18,597 nt of DNA, from positions 1-18,597 of the forward strand of contig JADHYX010000423.1 in NCBI GenBank assembly GCA_027604685.1, read 5' to 3'. A program made the position numbers and the translations under genes. Each line of letters opens with the position of its first letter. Position 1 is the stretch's first letter. The notes beneath the pieces are model-generated. The model did not search any database. It was given only the letters and a program-made list of their open reading frames with translations, and was not told where the DNA came from. This document shows positions 1 to 8,571 of the stretch, piece by piece. This DNA is from Lobulomyces angularis (lineage: Eukaryota; Chytridiomycota; Chytridiomycetes; Lobulomycetales; Lobulomycetaceae).

Positions 1-168
1 TAAAAAAATTAAAAAAATTTTAAAAAAAATTAAAAAATATTCTTTTATCCTTTTTTTTTTTTTTCTTTTTTTCACCAAGGATTCAGCCAGAATTCAGCCT
101 TAAAAAATTTTTACTTACATTTTTTTTTTTTTTTTTTTTTTTAAAATTTTTTTTTTTTTTATAATATA
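1..168. other. AT-rich spacer upstream of first gene
   Basis: No gene is visible. The stretch is mostly A and T runs, including a T tract of more than 20 at 120-142. The only non-homopolymer part, about 72-100, carries a short direct repeat, ATTCAGCC at 81-88 and again at 92-99. It probably contains the promoter and leader of the gene starting at 169, but no specific element is recognisable. Confidence 0.5.
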
Positions 169-1182
169 ATGAACGAAAATTCGATAGAATCAATTGAAAA
201 GTTTGAAAATTTTCAAAATTATTTATCGGAATATACAACATTTTTAGGTTTTTTTTTTTTTTTTTTTTGGTTAAAAAAAAATTAACATTTCTTTTATATA
301 AATGTGTTTTTTTTTAGATAGTAACCATCATCAATTATCAGTTTGTTTAGAAAATCAAGAGTTACCCCAGTACACGGAGGTGTTAAATGAAAAGTACCTG
401 GTGTCAGTTGATCAATTTGGTGATTGGAGTTTTTGGAATTTAGAAAAAAGTCAATGTAAATATTTTATAAAAAGTCCAATCATCAGTGAAAATAATTGGT
501 TTACTCAGTTTTGTAGTAATGAAGAGGTAATTAAAAAAAAAATAAAATAAAATATTTTTCTCTTTTTTGTTTTTTGTTTTTTGTTGTTTTCTAACTATTG
601 TTATAAAGTCTATTTTAATCATTGATGGTCAACTAAATTCAACCCAAACTACAATAACCGATTCTCAAACATTAAAAAAATGTAGTATTAAAAAATTTCA
701 GGTTGAAAATGTTAATAAAATTGAATTTAATGATTTTTTTGACTGTAGAAAATTTAAATGGTAAAAATATTTTCAATTTTTTTTTATTTTTAAAAAAAAA
801 AAAAAATTAAAAATTAAAATTTATTTAAATTTTTTTAGGAAGAAAGATTTTAGATTTGGATATAAATTAATATTGGTAAAAAAAAAAAAAATAAATAAAA
901 GTTTATATATATGTATATAATAATAATATTTATATGTGTAAATATTAAAGATATGTATAAATATTTTTTTTAATTTTTTTTATTTATTTTATATAGTATC
1001 CAGAAAAGATTACAATTGCAACATTTTGTATGAAGCATAAGAGTTTATCAAATTTTAATAATTTGGAAGATGGAATTTTGACAATTTTTCCTAGAGGTTT
1101 TGAATTTTCTAATTTAATTTTATCTACTGTATATTGCTTTTGGAAAATTAAATTGTTAAAAAAAAAAAAAGATTCGAATTAA
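169..1182 (+). CDS. Hypothetical protein with one WD-repeat-like segment
   Basis: Five-exon model: 169-247, 318-526, 609-760, 839-875 and 997-1182, giving 220 aa. All four introns (70-121 nt) have GT-AG ends and every junction keeps frame, which is the main support. The third intron junction restores a Trp codon. The ATG at 169 is the first in frame after the T-rich leader. Around residues 50-75 there is a stretch ending in GDWSFWNLEKS that looks like strands of a WD40 repeat, but one repeat cannot make a propeller, so the protein may be divergent or the model partial. The C-terminus is hydrophobic (residues about 195-210) and then Lys-rich. I do not recognise the family. It converges on the aminopeptidase gene to its right, with about 280 bp between the stops. 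Confidence 0.55.
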
Positions 1183-1464
1183 AAATGAAAACAAAAAATG
1201 AAAAATTTAATTTAAAAAAAATACAAAAAAAAATAAAATTTATTTATTTAATTGATTATTTTATTTAATTTTTATTTTTAAAATTTTTTTGATTGTTTTA
1301 ATTTTTACAGTGTAAATACAATTTTTTTTTTTTTTTTATTTCATAATTGCAAAATAAAAAAAAATAAAAAAAAAAATTTAAGTGAAATTTAATAAAATAT
1401 TTTTTTTGTTGCAATAAAATACGTGTTATGAAATAAAATAGTAAAGTTTATTTTTTTTTTTTTT
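1183..1464. other. Spacer between two convergent genes
   Basis: About 280 bp of A/T homopolymer between the stop at 1180-1182 (+) and the stop at 1465-1467 (-). It should carry both 3' ends and poly(A) signals; several AATAAA-like strings occur but are uninformative at this composition. No coding exon is supported. Confidence 0.6.
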
Positions 1465-3119
1465 TTATGACGTTACTTCCAAACACCATCCAAAAATTGC
1501 TTTAACAAATTCAGTTAAATGAGCAAAATTTATCCTGTCTAAAGAGTCCTTTTCCTAAATTTTTTTTTTTGTTATTAACAACAAACATTAATTTTTTTTT
1601 TCTTTACTGAATGCATATAAGGTGTTTGATCACCAAAATTTCCTTCAAAAAAGTATGCAGTCGGATATCCTAATTTTTTCCTGAAATGAGAAGAAAAATA
1701 TAATTTTTAAGTAACTAAAAGAAATTAAAAATACTCACCAAGAAAGATGATCACTGCAACCATAACCACAAGAGGTATCAACTCTCGGGCTCGAGCAATA
1801 CTTATCCACTATAAAGGTCAATAATTTTGTTAATTTAAAATCAACAAAGTTATAATTGGTTTCAATCCCTATTACACTTGTTGTATTAGGTTTAACATAT
1901 CCCGCTAAATCTGTCTGCAACACTCCTAAAACGTGAATGTTGCGCTGTTTATAATTTAAAGCAATCTATAAATTTTTTTTTTTTAAAAAAAATTAGCAAA
2001 TGTAGAATTAAAAAAAAAAAGTATGAAAATTAATAAAATAAAAAAAAATTTAATTTCAGTAAGTTAATTTTTTTTATTTGAATTTTTTTAAATTCTTACC
2101 GCTTGAGATCCTAAAAGTCCGCCTTCTTCTGCAGAGTAAAAATGAAATTCAAGGGTTCTTTTTGGAACATATTCACTTAAAACGATTAATCGCAATGCTT
2201 CAAATGCAGCAGCAGTTCCTGAACCATCATCATCAGCCCCAGGTGCTCTTCCATTCATTGGATCCCTAGATTCAATAAATTAAAAAAATTTATTTTAAAG
2301 AAGCATTCTGTTTCACCATCCATTAATAGAATCTTGATGAGAGCCAATAATAACTATTCCATTAAAATGTGGAGCTGAAGTTGGAGATAATCTATGAATA
2401 TTTTGAAGTTACAATTGCAATACCAATTTCAATACCTAACTATAATGCTAATTTGATCCCAACCCGTATGATTGAATGGTATTACTTCAACTTTAACATT
2501 TTTATTTACAGATTTCACAATATTCTGTATCTCTCTTAAAAGCCAATAGGAGGACTCTTTCCCACTGGGCGACTTGTAGTATCTCGTAAAAAAGTTGGTA
2601 AAACTTGTTAGAAATTTAATCATTGAACTTTGGGATATATTTTTTACGGAAGAGTTAAAAAATTCATTCTGTTTTAGATCCACTAAATTAAATATAAATA
2701 AGAAAAGTAAATTAAATAAAAAATTAATCAAAATTAATCATTTTTTTTTTTTTTTTTTTTTTTACATTTAGACTGTAAAACATCATACAATTTTTCTTGT
2801 AAATTGTAATCATAATTGTTAAAATTTAAAGCTTCCTTGTTATCAAATTTCTGATATTCTGTTTCGTCAACAAATTTGACATTTTTTTTTATTAATTCTA
2901 AAATCTAAAAAATAAAAAATTATATGTAAACGGATGTTGTTTTTAAATATTTTTAATTAATAATTGATTAAAAACCCGTTCTTAATTTTAAATTTGACTC
3001 ACTTGATTATCTGTCAACCAGTTTGTAGAAGTTGCAGTGGATATTAACCGTTTATCTTTGTGCAATGGATTTGCAATTAGCATAGATACTAAAAATGACA
3101 AAATTATAGCTAGATTCAT
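1465..3119 (-). CDS. Secreted M28 aminopeptidase, fungal LAP type
   Basis: Eight exons read right to left: 3119-3003, 2904-2766, 2682-2436, 2391-2317, 2265-2100, 1965-1739, 1680-1608 and 1554-1465, giving 377 aa. All junctions are GT-AG and in phase. Residues 1-16 form a signal peptide ([16 protein letters not shown]), followed by KDKR, a possible processing site before a propeptide. The M28 di-zinc ligands are all present: H186 and D188 in SHQDS, D204 or D205 in GADDDGSG, the EE pair at 239-240 in SAEEGG, D267 in QTDLAGY and H321 in CSDH. C314 and C318 (CGYGC) match the disulfide pair of this family. The length is normal for fungal leucine aminopeptidases. The expected role is release of N-terminal residues from peptides outside the cell or in the vacuole. 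Nothing is missing, so the gene looks functional. The start is chosen because it gives the signal peptide. Confidence 0.93.
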
Positions 3120-3952
3120 TAAGAATTTTGGTGAAAACAATTTTTTTTTTTTGCATGATTGTAAAATTTCATAACAAAGGATAACCTGGATGGTGTTACT
3201 GAGTAAAGTCTATGGAAAAGGATAAGGTTGTTTTGTAGTAGATCCACATACAACGATCCCTCTTTAATTTAGCAGTTGCGAAAATAGTTGATTATCAAAT
3301 TTAAATACAACAAATATTTCAAGTACATAATAGTATTTTAAAATGTTTAAATTTTTCATTATACCGTCAAAAACTGTTTTGCAAATTCAAAGATACTAGA
3401 TAATTTCAATTGCACTATTTGATACATTTCATTTGACAAAGAAGAATAAAATTATGTTATCTTCCATTAAAAAAAATTTAAATTTTATAAAAAGAACAAT
3501 GAAAGATTTTGGCCTGTTGAAGCTTCAAAATATAGATCTAAATTTTCCGTCAGCAATAAGAATGTTTCAGATGTCTAATGTGCACTTCGTTTATTAAAAA
3601 ATATGGTTAAAGATATAGTGTAAAGAAGCATTAATGCTTATCAACATATTTCAAGAGTAGTCAGTCACATATCGTATCATTTTTTTAGTTCCATTTTGGC
3701 AAAATGTTACGTAACATCCATCATTTTTAAAATTCTTATTTAGAAACCAGATGGTTTTAAGTATTACTGTATTGGTTAGAGAAGCAACTTTTAAGAGGCT
3801 TTAGAAAGTATCTGCTAGAAATATAAACTGGATTCAAAAGATTCCGACATTTTAAATGATAATTTCTTTTTGCCAAGTTAGACCGTTTTATTGCTGTGTT
3901 TAGACCCATTGTTGTTGTATTGGTGGATTGGAGAATAGAAATTCCAATTTAG

Positions 3953-4144
3953 GTCCTATGGATCAGATACAAAAAGCTATACGAAAGATGTTCAATTGGT
4001 GATATAAAAGAGACTATAAAAAGGCATTCTTTAAAATCCAAGAGATCTTTAGAAACATACGACAGTATCGACGCAATTATACTCCAGGTTCTTTTCTTAA
4101 ACCCACACTTTAGAAATTTAATATTCCTTTTTTCTTTTTTTTAA
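3953..4144 (+). pseudogene. Possible coding remnant, 63 open codons
   Basis: An open frame begins directly after an acceptor-like AATTTAG and runs 63 codons to a TAA at 4142. It contains the string LQVLFLNPHFRN, which resembles the segment just after the catalytic Cys of ubiquitin-specific proteases, where LQ, then a hydrophobic stretch, then R is common. At the spacing where that Cys should lie there is Ser (AGT). No other motif of that family was found downstream, so this may be a relic exon or coincidence. Confidence 0.2.
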
Positions 4145-4564
4145 ACATATATTCTTTTTTATGGAGTTTTTTGACTTGTTTTTTTTTTGCTGATCCATCA
4201 AAACTTCAAAAGTTTTCAAAAACTTAGCGAAACGGATCTTTTGTAGAAAAAAAAAAAAAAGATTGAAAAAAGAACAAACAAAAAAAAAAGTAAATATTAC
4301 TTCATTCTTGCAACTAAAATAATGTGTTTTAGTCTTTTTTTTTTTTTTTTTTTATAGTTCATTGGTTTTTTAAATTATTAATTTTTGGCTTTGCTTTGAT
4401 CAAAATGTTTATTTTTTTAATATTATAAAGGATCTATTTTTTGTTTTTTTTAATTTTAAATAAGGAATATTAATTTTTAATCAACTCCTTTGCATTATGT
4501 AGTGGAACACGCATATTATAGTTAGATTCTAAATATCTTAAGAATCGCAAAAAGTTCAAGGAGT

Positions 4565-4800
4565 CAAGTTCTCCAATAATAATACTTACTACTAATACTA
4601 TAATAAGGAAATTGCTTCAAGTTCTCCAAAATAGCATGTTAGTAGCAAGGTTCTTTAAAATGAGATGTTAGTGATGGTCCAAGTTCTTTAAAAAGATTTT
4701 TGTTTGTAATCCAAGTTTTCCAAACAATTTCGTAAATACCACCTTTCTAGAATGGACCGTCATTAGCAACTCAAGTTCTCTAAGAGAAATTTAGATCCTC
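4565..4800 (+). repeat. Degenerate tandem repeat, unit about 31 bp
   Basis: CAAGTTCTCC-like starts recur at 4565, 4618, 4646, 4680, 4712 and 4772. The spacings are 53, 28, 34, 32 and 60, roughly one or two multiples of 28-34 bp. Within the 60-bp interval a diverged copy (CTTTCTAGAATGG, about 4743) fits the missing unit. The unit tail often ends in a TTAGTAG- or TTAGCAA-like string. Copies are heavily diverged, so this is an old minisatellite-like array rather than an active one. Confidence 0.45.
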
Positions 4801-5325
4801 ACACTTACACGATTATCAAATTATATGTTAAAATTTAAAGTTTTTTTTTCTAAAAAAAATTTTTTGTTGAGAAATAATTTTTCCTTTTTTTACAAAACAA
4901 AAAATTCAATGAAAAAGTTGATTAGAAGGAACTCGGTTCAGGTTAATAAAAGCAGCTTAAAAAAAGGATGGAAACGCAATAAAGCCATTGCTAGAGAGTA
5001 TTCCGACGCTTTAAAAATTTATTTCCTTCCCGTAGTTGTTGTTGTTAAATTTCTCTGAAAAAAGTAGCTAAAACAGTAAGAGCCATTTTAGTGAATTCCG
5101 GAAGCTAGTAAGTAATTGTACTTAAACGTATACCGTTGCAACTTGGATGGATCGCGCAAGTTCTCGTACGGTTCTGCATGATTGCAGTGACCTTGACGAG
5201 TTGACTGTCCTTGAAACATTTAATAGCGCTTAGAGACTTTAGCGGAAACATGCTGTTGGTGGGAATACAAGCAGCATTAAAAAGAATGGTTCCAAAAAGA
5301 ACAACTTGTATTTAGCTGTATTTAA

Positions 5326-5547
5326 TCAACTGGGCCCTTGAGCAGCAGGAGAGTAGGTGGAATATACGGTGTTCTACTTTTGCATCCTTTGCAGCCTAAT
5401 AACGCTATTCCACCGCATCAATTTCTATCTGCCCTCAGCGAGCAGCAGATCCTAGATCGATCAAAATTAGGTGGATTCCTTTATGTTCCCATTGCCGATC
5501 CATCCGCAAAAACAAGAAGAAACAAGTATGACTTTAATTTGGTTTAA
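5326..5547 (+). other. Open frame without recognisable domain
   Basis: A frame of 73 codons lies between TAA stops, in the more GC-rich part of the gap. No ATG lies near its start and I recognise no family. The predicted peptide has a varied amino-acid make-up, unlike the poly-Lys or poly-Phe products of A/T runs. It may be a relic exon, part of the GATA gene leader, or chance. Confidence 0.2.
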
Positions 5548-5579
5548 TAAGCATAAACCAAAAGATATAATAGAAGCGG

Positions 5580-5702
5580 TGATAATACTTGTGCATAAAG
5601 TAAAATAATCTCCGGTCAAACCTTATCATCAAACCGATATTCGTTACTATCGAAATTTAAGAGAAAAAAGTTCCTACTTCTCTTCCCGCCAGAAAATGAT
5701 AA
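5580..5702. promoter_or_regulatory. Cluster of GATA-factor sites (HGATAR)
   Basis: TGATAA lies at 5580-5585 and 5697-5702 on +, and TTATCA at 5623-5628 reads TGATAAG on the other strand. All three fit the HGATAR site bound by AreA-type factors. They lie about 170-295 bp upstream of the ATG of a gene that itself encodes such a factor, so self-regulation is plausible. Such sites are common by chance in AT-rich DNA. Confidence 0.3.
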
Positions 5703-5874
5703 AATGCATCCACAAAATTTTGTGCTAAATTTTTCTTAAATTTTTTTTGCGTTTCTCACGTTTGTTTTGGAGAGAGGTTTTTCATCCCCTTTATGTTGCA
5801 CAAATTTTGAAAAAAAAAAAAATAAAAAAAATTTTTAGAGAATAAAGTTCTACCTTTTTTTTTGTCAACCTATA

Positions 5875-7764
5875 ATGGCTCCAATCTTATTAAAAGTTAA
5901 AGCACTAAGCAAGTAAGTTCTAATTTATAATCTCTATCCCATATATTCAATTTATCCTGTTGTTTATCTCTTTTTTTAACTTTTTTATTTGCTTCTTTTT
6001 TTTTCTTAAAAAAGCAATTTTCAACCATTTGCTGATTTAAATAATGCTGAAGAGCTAGAAAGAACTTGGAAAATTTGTACAAAGGTATTTTTTTTATTCA
6101 TACGAAAAAATGAAAGATTAAAAAAATGGCTTTTATCATATGAAAATTTAGGCAAAAGATGCTTTGGAAAACGGAAACAGGTTAGAAAATTTATCCTGGA
6201 GATTATGGCATAGGCATCAAACTATGTCAAGGACAACTCCAAACAAATTTAGAAAACTTAGTGAAAAAACTACTGTAAAATTGGAAAATGAAAAAATTGG
6301 TGCTAAAGGAAAAGAAAGTGAATCACCTGTTGTACAGGTTATATCCTCTGGTTTTCAAAGAGAAAGCTATAGCCCGCTTCTAGTACCAACCGAATCTCAA
6401 CAAAACCGAGCGTCGCCAGTGATTATTAAAGCTCCAAGTAAACCACTTCAGCATAAAACTACAAGAAAGAAAAAAATTCAACCTCCAAAAAAAAAATCGT
6501 CTCAAATTAATTCAACACAGCCTTCTTCCCTAAATATTTTCGAAACTTTACAACAACGTAGTCCTACGAATTCTGTTGCTTCAAATACCTACCTTTCCCC
6601 TGAATTACAGGCAAAGTTGGTTCAGTCGAAAATTGAGCAAACTAACTTTTTTAATCAAACAGATGATGCCAAGTTAATGTCATTCCTTTCTGAGATTCCC
6701 TTTAGTGACGACATCTTCCCCTTTATCAATGAAAATGAGATTTCTTCAACTCAGGAGCAACAAGCTAACAATTACATAAGCGCAGCTCCTAGCAATTGCA
6801 ACGTTGCAGCAGAAAATTTAGATTTTTTAAATAGCTGGGGTGGAAACAGTCAATACTTACAGCCCCCAACCCCACAGTTTTCCTCCAAGTCTTTGAGTAA
6901 TTCAACTTACCTTAGTCAATTTTCTTGGCCAGGAGACAGTTTGATTTTACCGAATGTGTTTGCACAAAATCAATTTGATGATCTTACTCCATCAGATCCA
7001 CAAACTTGCTTTTCAACTAATTTGCATCAAATGCAACAACAAGAGCATCGCAGCACTGATTTTTTTACTTCAAAAGAAAACAGTAGCTCTGGTTCTAAGG
7101 CACCAAAACAAAAACAAACTTCTGTCAAAACTGTTGCACCAGCAACATCTTCAGTCAAAATACAAAACCCTTCACACCCAGCTGGATTGGAGCACTTGAA
7201 TTCGCAATGTCAAAATTGTGGAGTGAATCATACCCCACTATGGAGAAGATCATCGAATGATGAATTACTTTGTAATGCTTGTGGCTTATAGTAACATAAA
7301 CGTGTTACCAGAATTTTTAAACTTTTTTCATTTATATAGCTTTAAAATGCACAGCTTTCATAGAGCCAAACCCAAAAATCCAATACCACAACCCTCAAAA
7401 GATTCAAATGGAGAAACTATAGTATCTTGCTTTAATTGTTCAACCAAAAACACTCCGCTTTGGCGTAGAGACGGTGCTGGAAATATGCTATGTAATGCTT
7501 GTGGTCTTTAGTATGACATTTTATAAAAGAATATACAATTTTACTAATTTTCACCTTTTTGTCAACAGCTTAAAACTTCATAATGAACACAGACCACTTA
7601 GCCTAAAAACTGACACTATAAGGAAGAGACAGCGATATGCAAGTTTTGACCCAGATACAGGTGAATCGATCAGTTCAAAAAAAAGTAAAAAGCAAAATGT
7701 CAATAATCCTCCTCCAACAGGTGCAACTATAACAGGTTTATTTAATGAATATAATCAACAGTAA
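5875..7764 (+). CDS. Two-finger GATA transcription factor, AreA-like N-terminus
   Basis: Five exons: 5875-5912, 6015-6084, 6152-7290, 7340-7510 and 7569-7764, giving 537 aa, all junctions GT-AG and in phase. Residues 13-56 form the N-terminal module of fungal nitrogen GATA factors (DUF1752), including [10 protein letters not shown] and ENLSWRLW. The middle is rich in Ser, Gln, Asn and Thr, with an acidic-hydrophobic patch near residues 180-200 ([14 protein letters not shown]) that could activate transcription. Finger 1 is C389-X2-C-X17-C-X2-C413 and finger 2 is C446-X2-C-X17-C-X2-C470, both with TPLWRR and LCNACGLY. The second is followed by a basic tail, [16 protein letters not shown], as in AreA. 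The linker between fingers has no Cys, unlike SreA/Fep1 iron regulators. The protein should act in the nucleus on GATA sites, probably in nutrient control; the exact targets are inference. The first two exons are short, but the DUF1752 match across both junctions supports them. Confidence 0.93.
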
Positions 7765-8571
7765 AGAAATGGCAACAAATTGGGTTTCATTCATTAAAAT
7801 TTGCCATGTTTTTACATCAACTTTGTTTTAATTCTGTACAGTATGTATTAAACATTAAAGTGAAAGAGAGTTGAAGATATTTTTTATTTTTTTATTATTA
7901 TTCTTTAGAAAGAATATTTTTTTATTACTATTTTTTATTTTTATTATTATTATATAGAGATTTCTTAGTTATTATGTTTTTTTTTGTTTTTTTTTTTAAA
8001 GTACCTTTTTTGCTTATTTCTTTTTATTATATTGTTATCATTGATTAAAAATAGAATAAAAATTGAGTTTCTGCAAAACAATTAAAATAAAATTACAAAA
8101 AGTAGATCAAAAAAAAAGTAGAATATTAGATCAAATCATCACCAAAAAACTTGGAATGCATAAGATTTGCTCTGAAGAAATATTGGTATGTAGAAGCAAA
8201 AAAAACTTACGATTTTGAGAAGGAAATTAAAGAAATTATTCCTTCTTAAAAGTTGTGCTAAAAATTAAATGCCGCTCAAACTTTTAAAAAAAACACCGTC
8301 ACAGATTTTGTTGGTTTTTTCTTTTAAGTTTTAAAACAATTTTTTCAAAGTTTTTTTTAAATGCAATTTTTTTTTTTTAAGTTTAGAAAAAATTTAATTT
8401 TTTTTTTTTAAGTTTTAAAATTAATTTTTTTCTCTTAAAAAATTCCAAAAAAGCTTTCTTTAAATTGAGGCTAAAAAATTTAGTGAATTTCAGCAAAAAA
8501 AAATTTAGAAAGTAATTTTTTTTTTTTATTTATTTACTATTTTTATATTATTAATTTAAATAAAAAGAAGA
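7765..8571. other. Spacer with A/T runs and weak repeats
   Basis: About 800 bp between the GATA gene and the Slm-like gene. No coding exon is supported. The first part is T-rich with ATTATT-like strings and should hold the GATA gene 3' end; the last part should hold the promoter of the next gene. Confidence 0.55.
8320..8435 (+). repeat. Three loose copies of a T-run/AAGTTT unit
   Basis: The pattern of a T run, AAGTTT, an A-rich part and AATTTTT occurs three times, with AAG at 8326, 8379-8381 and 8410-8412. Spacing is irregular (about 53 and 32 bp) and complexity is low, so this is probably slippage-derived sequence. Confidence 0.3.

Larger units (their letters stand above)
3120..5874. other. 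Long gene-poor region with degenerate open fragments
   Basis: A 2.75-kb stretch lies between the divergent aminopeptidase and GATA factor genes. It should contain both promoters. It has fewer homopolymers and visibly more G and C than the other spacers, most clearly at 5080-5700. No complete gene can be built. Isolated open frames exist at 3953-4141, 4825-5058 and 5326-5547 (+), none with a recognisable domain. This could be the remains of an inserted or decayed element, a long untranslated leader or simply older intergenic DNA. No terminal repeats or target duplications were found by eye. Confidence 0.5.

Noticed and set aside
97..125. Minus-strand GTAAGT donor near 118 suggesting a leftward gene
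   Set aside because: There is no coding exon before it and any acceptor would make an intron of about 20 nt or run off the window.
3423..4190. A frame closed only by TAA and TAG, which would be open if those codons meant Gln
   Set aside because: The modelled genes on both sides have no in-frame TAA or TAG and code Gln with CAA and CAG, so the standard code applies. A TGA-free run of about 255 codons is expected several times by chance across six frames of this window.
8156..8185. ATG with ten codons followed by GTATGT as a possible first exon of the Slm-like gene
   Set aside because: It ends in phase 0, and no acceptor near 8572 joins it in the frame of the next exon. It was left out of the model.
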